Shown: positions 8,022 through 17,068 of the stretch, one piece after another | Layout of the letters: the number at the start of each line of letters is the position of its first letter | Position numbering within the stretch: position 1 is the first letter of the stretch | Origin: Parafilimonas terrae | GTDB lineage: Bacteria > Bacteroidota > Bacteroidia > Chitinophagales > Chitinophagaceae | DNA: 64,000 nt | Assembly: GCF_900115755.1 (NCBI RefSeq) | Contig: NZ_FOXQ01000018.1 | Coordinates: forward strand, 1-64,000 | Reading direction: 5' to 3' | Position numbers and translations under genes: made by a program | The notes under the pieces: generated by a model | What the model was told of the DNA's origin: nothing | What the model saw: the letters and a program-made list of their open reading frames with translations, nothing else | The model's database searches: none

Positions 8022-8882
8022 TTAATTAAAATGTTTCCATAAAAGTGCGGATAATTTTCTTGTAAGCACCCATGCTTCATTATCGGCATTCCAGCTTGTG
8101 TCTTTATTGTTCTTTGTGAAAATAGAAAAGATGTAAGGGTTTTTACAGTTCACATAAAGCACTTCATTGCGGCTTTCATCAACGGCGCCATTTTTATCCG
8201 CAGTGAAAATGCCTGCCGGTATTTGGCTAAGCGCTTCTTCATCCCAGTATTGCCTACCGAGCAAACGAAGCATTTTTTCGCTTGCTTCCGTGCTTATGAT
8301 TTTCTTGTCAACAATATCATTCATAATGGTTGCAATTTCACGCGGCGTGGTTTGTCCCCAGCCATATTGTGAACGGTAAGTTTCCCTGCCCGGTGTTCTG
8401 CTGTTTACCCGTGTATTTTTATATCCCAAACTATCAAGCAATGCATTTATGGTTAAGCCGCCCCCGGCAAGGCCCTGCAGCCAAAGGCTTGCACAGTTAT
8501 CGCTTATGGTCAGCATCAGCATCATTACTTTGCTCAATTCAATGGTGCTGCTGTCTTTAAAGTTTGAAAGAATATCATCGCCTTCACTGTAATATAAAGA
8601 GTCGGTATATAACAAGCGTTGATGATAATCCAGTTCACCATGCTGAATCTTGTTCATAATGCCGGCGAGAATTGAAATTTTTACAATGCTGGCGGTTGGG
8701 AAAACAGTATCAGCATTTATGCTCACGGTTTTATGATGCTTCAGGTCGTGCACATAAATACCTATATCACCATGAAAATCTTTTATGAGTTCAGTGATTT
8801 GTTGCTGCAGCTTAACATCTGTTTTTTGCGCATTTGAAATAAGGCATGTTAATACGAGGGCTAATACAAATATCTTTTTCAT
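8022..8882 (-). CDS. Exported class A beta-lactamase-fold serine hydrolase
   Basis: This 286-residue protein has a signal peptide (MKKIFVLALVLTCLISNAQ, cut near residue 19) and a penicillin-recognising fold. The nucleophile motif is S65-IVK68, followed by S127-D-N129 and K230-N-G232 in place of the KTG box. The usual omega-loop ExxLN of true class A beta-lactamases is not present (there is GRETYRSQ instead), so beta-lactam resistance should not be assumed. A peptidase or esterase role in the periplasm is equally possible. It is transcribed alone. Confidence 0.86.
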   Translation of the reverse strand: MKKIFVLALVLTCLISNAQKTDVKLQQQITELIKDFHGDIGIYVHDLKHHKTVSINADTVFPTASIVKISILAGIMNKIQHGELDYHQRLLYTDSLYYSEGDDILSNFKDSSTIELSKVMMLMLTISDNCASLWLQGLAGGGLTINALLDSLGYKNTRVNSRTPGRETYRSQYGWGQTTPREIATIMNDIVDKKIISTEASEKMLRLLGRQYWDEEALSQIPAGIFTADKNGAVDESRNEVLYVNCKNPYIFSIFTKNNKDTSWNADNEAWVLTRKLSALLWKHFN

Positions 8883-8959
8883 GCAAAACGTTTAGATATA
8901 TCAAATATATAATCCAACGTTTAATTGCAGTGGTTGTAAACGATGCTTTCCTTTATGTT

Positions 8960-9478
8960 TTATTCATTTACCTTTTTTAATTCTTCATCACTCGCATCCA
9001 TCAATACATAGGTTCTTATATTGCAGATAAGCATTTCATCAAGAGCACGTACAACATCTGCGTAAGTTGATGCGGGCGTAGGTTTTATTAAAACTACCAT
9101 ACCCGAATCTGTTCCATAATCTTTTCTTACAGCAGCTTTTTTATCAAGAATAGCATCACGCAATACAGTGGTACCGCTGCCAATACTTCTTTCATTATTA
9201 AGCTCTGTTCCATTATAAACATACACATCGTTGTTTGCGCCTAACAGTATATTCAATGTTTTATTTTCAGGAATCAATGATGGCGGTGCAGGTTTTGTAT
9301 CATCAGGCAAAGCAAGTTTCATTGAGGTTGATTGCTGAATGGTTGTTGTAAAAACAAAGAAGGCAATCAACAGGAAACCAAGGTCAACCATGGGTGTAAG
9401 ATCAACGCGTAAGGAAGTTTTTTTTGTTTTGCGAACACCGGCTTTATGCAGATGTTGAGCGGGTAAAATATCAGCCAT
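8960..9478 (-). CDS. exbD: ExbD/TolR-family biopolymer transport protein
   Basis: This 172-residue protein has one N-terminal membrane helix (about 30-50, VDLGFLLIAFFVFTTTI) preceded by SLRVDLTPMVD. That is the ExbD/TolR signature with the proton-path Asp at the start of the helix, followed by a periplasmic domain. ExbD works with ExbB in the proton channel that energises TonB-dependent outer-membrane transport. No exbB or tonB is adjacent, which is unusual; orphan extra exbD copies do occur in Bacteroidota. The assignment is by family; the specific system it powers is unknown. Confidence 0.9.
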   Translation of the reverse strand: MADILPAQHLHKAGVRKTKKTSLRVDLTPMVDLGFLLIAFFVFTTTIQQSTSMKLALPDDTKPAPPSLIPENKTLNILLGANNDVYVYNGTELNNERSIGSGTTVLRDAILDKKAAVRKDYGTDSGMVVLIKPTPASTYADVVRALDEMLICNIRTYVLMDASDEELKKVNE

Positions 9479-9614
9479 AAATTTTTTATTATTGAGATGA
9501 AGTTTTTGCAGCTTTCCATAATGAGGTAGATATTATTTGATATGAGGTCAGCATAAGTATACGCCAGATGGCATGGTATGAATGAAACTAATTACAAAAT
9601 ACAAAACGCTTCGG

Positions 9615-9696
9615 TCGTCATTTCAACGCAGAAGAAATCTCCTGGTATTCAGCCAGCATGAATTTCAGGAGATGTCTCGTTACCTCTACATGACGA
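9615..9696. repeat. Dispersed palindromic repeat (GTCATTTC family), copy 2
   Basis: Within the 400-base gap between ftsZ and exbD, outer arms TCGTCAT (9615-9621) and ATGACGA (9690-9696) and inner arms AGAAATCTCCTG (9633-9644) and CAGGAGATGTCT (9666-9677, one mismatch) make a long interrupted hairpin. It belongs to the same family as the copy at 5876-5953. A degenerate AAGGCACAAAGGC stretch follows at about 9750-9775. I see no gene in this gap. Confidence 0.65.
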
Positions 9697-9822
9697 TGCA
9701 AGCCTCTATTTTTATTCTGCACTCACGTTATTTATCATATAACCTTTTGAACTACCAAGGCACAAAGGCTCGAAGCTGCATCAGGTAATCATGCACAGAA
9801 ACATAGTGATGGGTTAACACAT

Positions 9823-9848
9823 AAAAAAATCCCCCGAAAAATCGGGGG
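9823..9848 (-). terminator. Intrinsic terminator of ftsZ / dcw cluster
   Basis: A perfect GC-rich stem (CCCCCGA and TCGGGGG, 9831-9848) is followed on the minus strand by a run of seven Ts (9823-9829). It lies about 30 bases past the ftsZ stop and marks the end of the dcw transcription unit. Confidence 0.9.
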
Positions 9849-9877
9849 AAGTACAACTAAAACTCTATGCCAATCGC

Positions 9878-11689
9878 TTAGTCTGGCTTCTTTCCATCAA
9901 GAAAAGTATTGATGGTTGAAATTTGTGTGTTATTGTTATCGTCTTTCTTAACTGCTACCTTGCTGTAAAAATCTTCTACCGTAGTAAGCTTATTGTTGCC
10001 GAATAATTCAAGGTTGCGGCGCACATAAGCCGGAACATTTTCATATTCATTATTGCCATCCATAGAATTCATATTGTAAGAAAGATTGCGCAGTTTATGT
10101 ATGCGTTCTTCAGCACGGCGTTTCTGCTCTTCTTCTTCATCATTTGCAGGCAGGTTGAATACAGCCGCCGGTGTTGATTTTACAGGCGTTTCATCTTTTA
10201 TCACCACATCAAACTCAATTGTTTCTTCTTCAAATAAAGGTTGCTGCTTCGGCTTTTTAACCTCTTCTTTTTTTGGCTCCTCTTTCTTTGCTTCTGCGCG
10301 TGTTTCATTCGGCTGCGCATAGATTGAAGCTGGCTTATTTAAGAAACTTGTGGAAGGCTTTGGTTCTTCTGCATGCTTTTCTTCGTACAGCATATTGAGA
10401 ATGGAAGGCGTTTCTTCCGCTTCTTCTTTTTCCTCGGCTACAGGTTTTACTTCTTCCGTTTTTGTTTCCGGAATTTCAAGTTCAAAATGCAGAGGCGTTT
10501 CATCTTTCACATCAAGCACAGGAGATGGCACTACCACGGGCGCCTCATTAACAGGCTCAGATAAAGTGGGTGCATACACGTCTTTTTCCTGAACAGGTTG
10601 CGGCTTTGGCGTTTCGGCTTTCTTTTGTCCTTCAACATCCAGCGTTAATATGATCTTTTCTTCTTTCGGTTTCTCCATCTTTTTTGCAGGCATTGTTTCC
10701 CTGTGCAATGCAGCCACGGGATCTTTTTGTTCAAAGCCAGTTGCAATTAATGTGATACCGATTTTTCTTTCAAGTGAAGGATCGTAACCCATACCAACAA
10801 TAACATCAGTTGCTTCACCTGCCTGCATGCGTAAATAACTATTGATGATCTCGAGCTCATCCATTGTGCATTCAAATTCACCTTCAGCACTGTTGATGTT
10901 AATCAATATCCATTTAGCGCCACGTATATCATTATCGTTTAATAACGGAGAATTCAATGCTTCTTCAATTGCTTTCTGCGCACGGTTTTCGCCCTCTACA
11001 GCAGAACTGCCAAGGATAGCAACACCGCCATTTTTCATTACAGTGCACACATCGGCAAAGTCAACAATAATATGGCCCCGGCTGTTGATAATATCTGTGA
11101 TACATTTAGCAGCAGTTGCCAATACATTATCAGCTTTGCTAAATGCTTCCTTCATTTTTAGGTTGCCGTATTGCATGCGCAGTTTATCATTGCTGATGAT
11201 GAGCAATGTGTCAACATAAGGCTGTAATCTTTTAATACCTTCTTCTGCCTGCAATAACCTGCGCGGTCCTTCAAAACCAAACGGCGTTGTAACTATACCA
11301 ACGGTTAAAATGTTCATATCGCGGCAAACCTGTGCAATGATCGGTGCACCACCGGTTCCTGTTCCGCCACCCATACCAGCGCATATAAATGCCATCTTGG
11401 TATTTACTTCAAGAATGCGTTTTATTTCTTCCAGGCTTTCTTCTGTTGCATTGCGGCCAACTTCAGGATTGGCGCCTGCACCAAGGCCTTGTGTTAAATG
11501 CGGCCCGAGCTGCACTTTATTTGGCACTTCGCTTTGTTCCAAAGCTTTTGCATCTGTATTACATATAATGAAGTCTGTGCCTTCAATATTTTGGGCATAC
11601 ATAAAATTTACTGCATTGCTGCCGCCGCCTCCAACGCCAAGCACTTTTATAATGGATGATTTTTGCTTTGGCAAATCAAAATGTATCAT
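9878..11689 (-). CDS. ftsZ: Cell division GTPase FtsZ
   Basis: FtsZ polymerises into the cytokinetic ring. The N-terminal GTPase domain carries the Rossmann start KVLGVGGGGSNAV (about 15-27) and the tubulin signature GGGTGTG (about 107-113). The C-terminal half after residue 320 is a long, Glu/Lys/Pro-rich linker typical of Bacteroidota FtsZ, making the protein about 603 residues. It ends in a conserved-looking tail before the stop. I start at ATG 11689 (MIHFDLP). The upstream in-frame ATG at 11746 would add residues encoded by a heptamer repeat array, which is unlikely. It is the last gene of the dcw cluster, downstream of ftsA. Confidence 0.98.
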   Translation of the reverse strand: MIHFDLPKQKSSIIKVLGVGGGGSNAVNFMYAQNIEGTDFIICNTDAKALEQSEVPNKVQLGPHLTQGLGAGANPEVGRNATEESLEEIKRILEVNTKMAFICAGMGGGTGTGGAPIIAQVCRDMNILTVGIVTTPFGFEGPRRLLQAEEGIKRLQPYVDTLLIISNDKLRMQYGNLKMKEAFSKADNVLATAAKCITDIINSRGHIIVDFADVCTVMKNGGVAILGSSAVEGENRAQKAIEEALNSPLLNDNDIRGAKWILININSAEGEFECTMDELEIINSYLRMQAGEATDVIVGMGYDPSLERKIGITLIATGFEQKDPVAALHRETMPAKKMEKPKEEKIILTLDVEGQKKAETPKPQPVQEKDVYAPTLSEPVNEAPVVVPSPVLDVKDETPLHFELEIPETKTEEVKPVAEEKEEAEETPSILNMLYEEKHAEEPKPSTSFLNKPASIYAQPNETRAEAKKEEPKKEEVKKPKQQPLFEEETIEFDVVIKDETPVKSTPAAVFNLPANDEEEEQKRRAEERIHKLRNLSYNMNSMDGNNEYENVPAYVRRNLELFGNNKLTTVEDFYSKVAVKKDDNNNTQISTINTFLDGKKPD

Positions 11690-11721
11690 ACGTTTTCGTT
11701 TTTTGTGGTTAGTAAGTTTTT

Positions 11722-11756
11722 TTAAGCTGTAAGCTTTTAGCTGCACGCTGCAAGCT
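11722..11756. repeat. Tandem heptamer array, NNAAGCT core (5 units)
   Basis: Five contiguous 7-bp units ending in AGCT or CGCT fill part of the ftsA-ftsZ gap, directly upstream of the ftsZ start. The units share the consensus NNAAGCT with variable first bases. The period is exactly 7. Confidence 0.75.
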
Positions 11757-11781
11757 TTTTGAATTTAAATGGTTTGTTTTC

Positions 11782-11809
11782 GGTTAACGGTTAACGGTCA
11801 ACTGTCAAC
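11782..11809. repeat. Tandem heptamer array, GGTYAAC core (4 units)
   Basis: Four contiguous 7-bp units (GGTTAAC twice, then two GTCAAC-type variants) end one base before the ftsA stop codon at 11810. The core GTCAAC is the same as that of the array inside queA. Confidence 0.8.
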
Positions 11810-13216
11810 TTATTTTATCTCCTTATCATCTTCTTCTTTAAACATATCAATCAAACTGTCTTTGAATTTATCCCAGAAGTTATTTAATCCTTTGCGTTTT
11901 GAAGTATCTACTTTTTCTTTCTTCTCTTCTTTTCCATTCACCGGCATATCTTCTTTTTTCAATACTTCAGGCACTTCAACTTTCTTAAAACGGTTATCAA
12001 ACTCCTTGCGTTTATGTTCATAATCATTATACCCTTTCAGTATTAAACCAATACAGGTTGCATACATTGGTTTCTTTAATTCATCAATATGATTTGGTGC
12101 AAGATGCTCGTTGGGATAACCAATACGTGCGCTTATGCCGGTGCAGTATTCTGTAAGCTGAATGAGATGTTTGAGCTGTGAACCGCCGCCCGTTAAAATA
12201 ATACCACCATTCAATGCACGTGCATCCAATCCAATCTGCTTTATATGATACGTTACAAAATCCAGTATCTCACCCATTCTTGCCTGTATGATAGCCGCAA
12301 GGTTCTTCACGCTTATTTCTTTTGGCGCCATACCTTTTATACCAGGAATAGTAATGTAGGCATTAGCCTTTGCTTCGTCGGCCAGAGCAGTGCCGAACTG
12401 CACTTTCATAGCTTCAGCCTGCGCCTTCAACACACCCAAACCCATGCGTATATCATTCGTTATATTTTCACCACCAAACGGTATAACGGCAGTGTGTTTT
12501 AAAATGCCATCATAAAAAACTGCAAGGTCGCTTGTGCCGCCGCCAATATCCAATATGGCAACACCCGCTTCCATATCAATATCGCTCATTACCGCGCTTG
12601 ATGAAGCTAATGGCTGCAGCACCAGGTCTTTTGTTTTTAAACTGCTGCGGTCAACAGCGCGATAGATATTGCGTATCGCATTCCTGTCGCCGGTAATGAT
12701 GTGAAAGTTGGCACCAACTTTCACGCCATTATAACCAACAGGGTCTTTAATGTTTTGATAATTATCCACATGAAAATCCTGTGGTATAACATCAATGATC
12801 TGGTCGCCTGCAGGAATAAAAGTCTTGCGCTGGTTTTCTACCAACTGGTCAATTTCCCAGCGGGCAATTTCTGTTTCTGCGTTCTGTCGAACAATGTCGC
12901 CGCGTGTTTGCAAACTCTTGATGTGATGGCCCGCAACGCCCACATACACATCACGGATTTCAAGGTCCGGATTGCTTTTTGCGCAGTTGGCCAGCGCCTG
13001 CTGAATGGCTTTAATCGTTTGATCAATATTCAGCACCTGGCCATGCTGAACACCGTTACTGTCAGCGCGCCCAAACCCGAGTATTTCCAGCTTGCCATAC
13101 TCGTTTTTGCGACCAGCGATTGCAGCAATTTTTGTAGTGCCTATATCAAGGCCTACAATAATCGGCATGCCTGTATCGTCGTACGCAGTTTGTGTGCCGC
13201 TTGCATTTTGGTTCAT
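11810..13216 (-). CDS. ftsA: Cell division protein FtsA
   Basis: FtsA is an actin-like ATPase that anchors FtsZ filaments to the membrane and recruits later septal proteins. The 468-residue product has the actin-fold phosphate motif VGLDIGTTKIAAIAG (about 22-36), the SHS2 insertion, a second phosphate loop GVAILDIGGGTSDLAVF (about 215-231) and the adenosine motif GGIILTGGGSQL. A charged Lys/Glu-rich stretch precedes the C-terminal amphipathic helix (FKDSLIDMFKEE), the usual membrane anchor. The order ftsQ-ftsA-ftsZ is the conserved dcw order. Confidence 0.97.
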   Translation of the reverse strand: MNQNASGTQTAYDDTGMPIIVGLDIGTTKIAAIAGRKNEYGKLEILGFGRADSNGVQHGQVLNIDQTIKAIQQALANCAKSNPDLEIRDVYVGVAGHHIKSLQTRGDIVRQNAETEIARWEIDQLVENQRKTFIPAGDQIIDVIPQDFHVDNYQNIKDPVGYNGVKVGANFHIITGDRNAIRNIYRAVDRSSLKTKDLVLQPLASSSAVMSDIDMEAGVAILDIGGGTSDLAVFYDGILKHTAVIPFGGENITNDIRMGLGVLKAQAEAMKVQFGTALADEAKANAYITIPGIKGMAPKEISVKNLAAIIQARMGEILDFVTYHIKQIGLDARALNGGIILTGGGSQLKHLIQLTEYCTGISARIGYPNEHLAPNHIDELKKPMYATCIGLILKGYNDYEHKRKEFDNRFKKVEVPEVLKKEDMPVNGKEEKKEKVDTSKRKGLNNFWDKFKDSLIDMFKEEDDKEIK

Positions 13217-13412
13217 AGATTTTGTTTTAGTTGTTTGTTGTTATTAGAAAAAACATCACCCTCGTTCCCACTCCGCAAGTGGAGAAGAATGCCTCTGCTT
13301 AAAAGCCATCATTAACCACATTGCAGGTGCCTGAACATCAGGGTATATAAATATTTTTTTAAAGAACTTAATTATATAATGCTTCCAATCCGTTAATCTT
13401 TGTCAATGCCGT

Positions 13413-14465
13413 TCAGCCTTTCTTCTTCATTACAGCTTTAGGCTTTCTTTCCTGTTGTTTTTTACTGCTATTATTGCTGTTTGTTTTCTTCTCTGTTTTT
13501 TTATTTGCTTTGACAACCGGCTTCTTTGCCACAGGTTTTCTTTCCGCAACTTTTGAAGCTGTTATTGCAGCAGGTGCATCAACCTTTACAGGCTTTGATA
13601 TTGGCGCTGTATAAGCTGGATCGCTTAAAGCATTACTAAGTTTTACGTCGCTCTGTTTTAACTGCCACATGGCCCTGGCTGTATCAGAAGGCACAGTATA
13701 ACCTTCCCCTTTTCTAACTGCCACCACCTGGTCTTTATACTGCACATCAACAACACTGTATTTTTCAAAACCAACCTTGCTGAATACCTGTTTATAAAAA
13801 GCCATAAGCCTTATAAACTTTTCATCAAGGTTTTCCGCATTACCGATTTTTATAACCTGGCTGCCAACCACAGGTATGATTTCATAAGTGCGCTGTGATG
13901 TAATGTTTATCTGTGCGGTTTGCGCATTCATAAAACTATCGGCAGATATGTGCAATGCGATCTGCTTCACATCATCCAGCACAAGGCTGTCTGGTTTCGA
14001 TAATATTTTTTTATCGGAAGGGAAAGATGTAAAAACAATCAGCCTTGCCATTGCATTGGCATTTACCGGCAGGCGCATGCCTGAGCTGTCTATATAAAAA
14101 GAACTTCCGTTTACTGTAAACACACGTGCCACAGGCTCACGTTCCGTAATTCTAACATGCAGTGTTTGATGGTTATCGAAGAACAGTTCAGCGTCTTTTG
14201 TCCATGCATTTTTTTCAAGCGCTGTTTCTGCTGCTTTTAAATCAATATCATCCAAAGCCTTACCTGCATTAATGCCATTGTTGTTAAGCACTTCAACCAC
14301 ATCGGCCTTTTTAATGAATATATTTTTTGTTGCCCCGTCAATACTAATTTCAATATTGCTGCAACCTTTTGAATCTTTTGCTTTCATGGCAGCAACAAGC
14401 AGCACTACGCAGCATAAACCCAGCAGCGACCAGCTAATTGTTTTTATTTTCGTTTTTACACTCAT
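13413..14465 (-). CDS. ftsQ: Cell division protein FtsQ
   Basis: FtsQ is a bitopic septal protein that links early and late divisome parts. The 350-residue product has one N-terminal membrane helix (about 12-27, WSLLGLCCVVLLVAAM), a POTRA-like domain (about 37-110, including FIKKADVVEVLNNNG) and a beta domain. A Lys/Pro/Asn-rich C-terminal tail of about 70 residues looks disordered. Sequence divergence is typical for this family, and position between murC and ftsA settles the call. The gap to ftsA (196 bases) contains a small CCACT/AGTGG hairpin near 13270. Confidence 0.9.
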   Translation of the reverse strand: MSVKTKIKTISWSLLGLCCVVLLVAAMKAKDSKGCSNIEISIDGATKNIFIKKADVVEVLNNNGINAGKALDDIDLKAAETALEKNAWTKDAELFFDNHQTLHVRITEREPVARVFTVNGSSFYIDSSGMRLPVNANAMARLIVFTSFPSDKKILSKPDSLVLDDVKQIALHISADSFMNAQTAQINITSQRTYEIIPVVGSQVIKIGNAENLDEKFIRLMAFYKQVFSKVGFEKYSVVDVQYKDQVVAVRKGEGYTVPSDTARAMWQLKQSDVKLSNALSDPAYTAPISKPVKVDAPAAITASKVAERKPVAKKPVVKANKKTEKKTNSNNSSKKQQERKPKAVMKKKG

Positions 14466-14479
14466 TACTGCGTTTATAT

Positions 14480-14512
14480 AAACCTATAAGGTTTTAGAAA
14501 CCTTATAGGTTT
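14480..14512. repeat. Perfect 15-bp hairpin between murC and ftsQ
   Basis: Arms AAACCTATAAGGTTT (14480-14494) and AAACCTTATAGGTTT (14498-14512) pair perfectly around a 3-base loop, and each arm is itself nearly palindromic. A T-run follows on the plus strand, but the genes here run leftward, so it is not a simple terminator for them. It resembles AACCTATAAGGTT-type palindromic repeats I associate with Bacteroidota. Confidence 0.7.
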
Positions 14513-14520
14513 TTTGTTTG

Positions 14521-15918
14521 TTATAATTCCAAAATTTTTTTTACCGGCTGCACCAATGCATCAATATCCCCGGCGCCGAGCATTATTACCAGTTGTGGTT
14601 TATACAACTTTACCCAGTCCAGCATAGCATTTTTATCCAGCAACTGCTTTTGCGGCAACTGCATTTTATCTAATATCAACTGGCTGGTGACACCTTCCAT
14701 TGGCTTTTCCCGCGCAGGATAAATTGGCAGTAAAACCACTTCGTCAGCGATATCCAAACTTTTTGCAAATTCATCAGCGAAATCATTTGTACGGCTAAAC
14801 AGGTGCGGCTGAAAGATCACCGTTATCTTTTCTTCCGGAAACAAACTGCGAACACCTGTCAGAGCTGCTTTTACTTCGGCAGGATGATGGCCATAATCAT
14901 CAATTAAAACATGCTTATTATTCTTTAATGCATACTCAAACCTTCTGTGTATCCCTTTAAAATTTTTAAGCGCTTTCTTTATCTTACTATCATCAATTTC
15001 GAGGTATTTGCACACAGTTATGGCAGCAAGGCTGTTTTCTATATTGTGCAAACCACCCATGTGCAATTCCACATCATATAGCTCCCAGTCTTTGCTTATC
15101 ACATTATATTTATAAGCACCATCTTCCACTTTTATATCATCCGCATACACATCGGCTTCTTTATTATCGTAGCAATAAGTATAATGCGTGGCAGCCGTCA
15201 AATCTTCACTCCTGTTCAGTCCATATTTTGAAATAAGACAGCCATCTTTATGTATGCGTTTTGTAAATGCCACAAAAGCATTTTCCACTTCTTCAAGCGT
15301 TCCATAGATATCGAGATGATCGGCATCCATCGCTGTTATCACAGCTATATCCGGCGATAATTTCAGGAAGCTCCTGTCGTATTCATCGGCTTCAATCACA
15401 TCAACATTATTATCGCTGCTCCAGAAATTGGTTTGATAGTTTGCTGCAATGCCACCCAAGAAGGCATTGCAACCATAACCACTGTCACGAAGCATGTGCG
15501 CTATCATGGTGGTTACGGTTGTTTTGCCATGTGTTCCCCCTACGCATATATCGTAAGAACTTTCAGTTATCCATTGCAGTACATCGCTCCGTTTAACAAC
15601 CGTATAATTATTTTCTTTATAATAAACCAATTCTTTGTGTGTTGAAGGAATAGCCGGCGTGTAAACAACCACATCAGCATTTTTCGGAATCATATTTATA
15701 TCTTCTTCAAAATGCACATCAATATCTTCCGCTTCCAGCTGCTGCGTAAGTGGCGTAACGGTTCTGTCGTAACCTGTAACCATTGCGCCTTTGGTTTTGA
15801 AATAACGAGCCAATGCACTCATGCCAATGCCGCCAATGCCTATAAAGTAAACGACAACATCGCCCACATTCCCTGAAGGAGAATTTATAAATTGCTTTAT
15901 TTTTTGAGGCGCATTCAT
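14521..15918 (-). CDS. murC: UDP-N-acetylmuramate--L-alanine ligase MurC
   Basis: MurC adds L-alanine to UDP-MurNAc, the first step of the stem peptide. The 465-residue protein has the N-terminal UDP-binding GIGGIGMSALARYF (about 27-40), the ATP loop GGTHGKTTVT (about 127-136), the central EADEYDRSF and a C-terminal Mur ligase domain with DDYGHHPAEVKA. These are diagnostic of MurC among Mur ligases. It starts 4 bases after the murG stop, indicating translational coupling. Confidence 0.98.
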   Translation of the reverse strand: MNAPQKIKQFINSPSGNVGDVVVYFIGIGGIGMSALARYFKTKGAMVTGYDRTVTPLTQQLEAEDIDVHFEEDINMIPKNADVVVYTPAIPSTHKELVYYKENNYTVVKRSDVLQWITESSYDICVGGTHGKTTVTTMIAHMLRDSGYGCNAFLGGIAANYQTNFWSSDNNVDVIEADEYDRSFLKLSPDIAVITAMDADHLDIYGTLEEVENAFVAFTKRIHKDGCLISKYGLNRSEDLTAATHYTYCYDNKEADVYADDIKVEDGAYKYNVISKDWELYDVELHMGGLHNIENSLAAITVCKYLEIDDSKIKKALKNFKGIHRRFEYALKNNKHVLIDDYGHHPAEVKAALTGVRSLFPEEKITVIFQPHLFSRTNDFADEFAKSLDIADEVVLLPIYPAREKPMEGVTSQLILDKMQLPQKQLLDKNAMLDWVKLYKPQLVIMLGAGDIDALVQPVKKILEL

Positions 15919-15922
15919 TTAC

Positions 15923-17068
15923 TTAATTTTTACTACCTGCCAATGTTTTTAATATGGATGTTGCTATTTTTTCATCTGCATTTTTTACTGCGAACACCGC
16001 AATATTATTTGCCAATATTTCCTGCTTAGCCTTGTCTTTTGCAAGGTTTGTTATTTCATTAAACAACCTTGTCCTTACCATATCATCTTTCACCATTAAT
16101 GCAGCATTCCTGTCAACCAGGTATTTTGCATTTACGGTTTGATGATCTTCCGCCGCATAAGGAAAAGGCACAAAAATCACAGGCTTTTTTGCTACACATA
16201 ATTCTGCAACAGACATAGCTCCTGATCTTGACACAACAAGGTCTGCGGCAGCATAAGCTTTTTCCATTTCATTTATAAAATCGTTTGCCCAAACATTATG
16301 TAATGATTTGGCTTTTGAAAGATATTTGGCAGCCGTTGTTTTACCTGTTTGCCATATTACCTGCAGGCCCAAAGGATTAAAATCGCCTATGTGCCGGGCT
16401 ATTACTTCATTAATACTTCTTGCGCCAAGGCTTCCGCCAATAACCAGCACAGTTGGCTTTTTTCTTTCAAGCCCAAAGAATGCCAGCGCTTCCGTTTTAC
16501 TGATGTTGCTGCCCGCAATGCTTTTACGCACAGGGTTACCGGTGATCGCAATTTTATCTGCAGGAAAAAATCTTTCCATGCCTTCGTTTGCAACAAAAAT
16601 TTTAGTAGCATGTTTACCTAATAAGATATTGCTCTTACCCGCAAACGAATTGCTTTCGTGAATAAAAGTTGGGATGCGTTTTCCCTGTGCAGATCTCAAT
16701 ACAGGAAAACTTGAATAACCGCCCACGCCAATTACTGCATCTGGCTTAAAGTTTTTAAGAATGCTCCTTACCTGTAAAAAACTTTTAATGAGCTTAAATG
16801 GCAGCCATATATTTTTTATCAAAGAACCTCTTTCAAAACCTGCTATCGTTAATCCCTTAATGTTATAACCAGCCTGCGGCACTTTTTCCATCTCCATTTT
16901 TCCACTTGCGCCAACAAACAATATTTCAGCATTGGGCTGCAATTCTTTTATAGCATTGGCAATAGCTATCGCAGGAAAAATATGACCACCCGTGCCTCCA
17001 CCGGCAATGATGAAACGCCCCCCGGAAAGGGAGCCGGTAACAGCTTCTATATTTTCAACATTACTCAT
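15923..17068 (-). CDS. murG: Lipid II synthase MurG (GlcNAc transferase)
   Basis: MurG transfers GlcNAc onto lipid I at the inner membrane face. The 381-residue GT-B enzyme has the N-terminal loop IAGGGTGGHIFPAIAIA (about 21-37), the second Gly loop IGGSLGARSINE and the UDP-GlcNAc-binding segment SRSGAMSVAELCVAKKPVIFVPFP. Its start overlaps the ftsW stop by 4 bases. Confidence 0.98.
   Translation of the reverse strand: MSNVENIEAVTGSLSGGRFIIAGGGTGGHIFPAIAIANAIKELQPNAEILFVGASGKMEMEKVPQAGYNIKGLTIAGFERGSLIKNIWLPFKLIKSFLQVRSILKNFKPDAVIGVGGYSSFPVLRSAQGKRIPTFIHESNSFAGKSNILLGKHATKIFVANEGMERFFPADKIAITGNPVRKSIAGSNISKTEALAFFGLERKKPTVLVIGGSLGARSINEVIARHIGDFNPLGLQVIWQTGKTTAAKYLSKAKSLHNVWANDFINEMEKAYAAADLVVSRSGAMSVAELCVAKKPVIFVPFPYAAEDHQTVNAKYLVDRNAALMVKDDMVRTRLFNEITNLAKDKAKQEILANNIAVFAVKNADEKIATSILKTLAGSKN

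Noticed and set aside
8022-8882. Beta-lactam resistance gene
   Set aside because: The fold and SxxK/SDN motifs are present, but the omega-loop motif of true class A beta-lactamases is missing, so a resistance role is not supported.
9582-9788. Short plus-strand frame between ftsZ and exbD
   Set aside because: It lies in the palindromic repeat and degenerate repeat DNA and looks non-coding.
11690-11746. Longer FtsZ start at ATG 11746
   Set aside because: The extra residues are encoded by the heptamer array, whereas FtsZ normally begins close to the MIHFDLP start.
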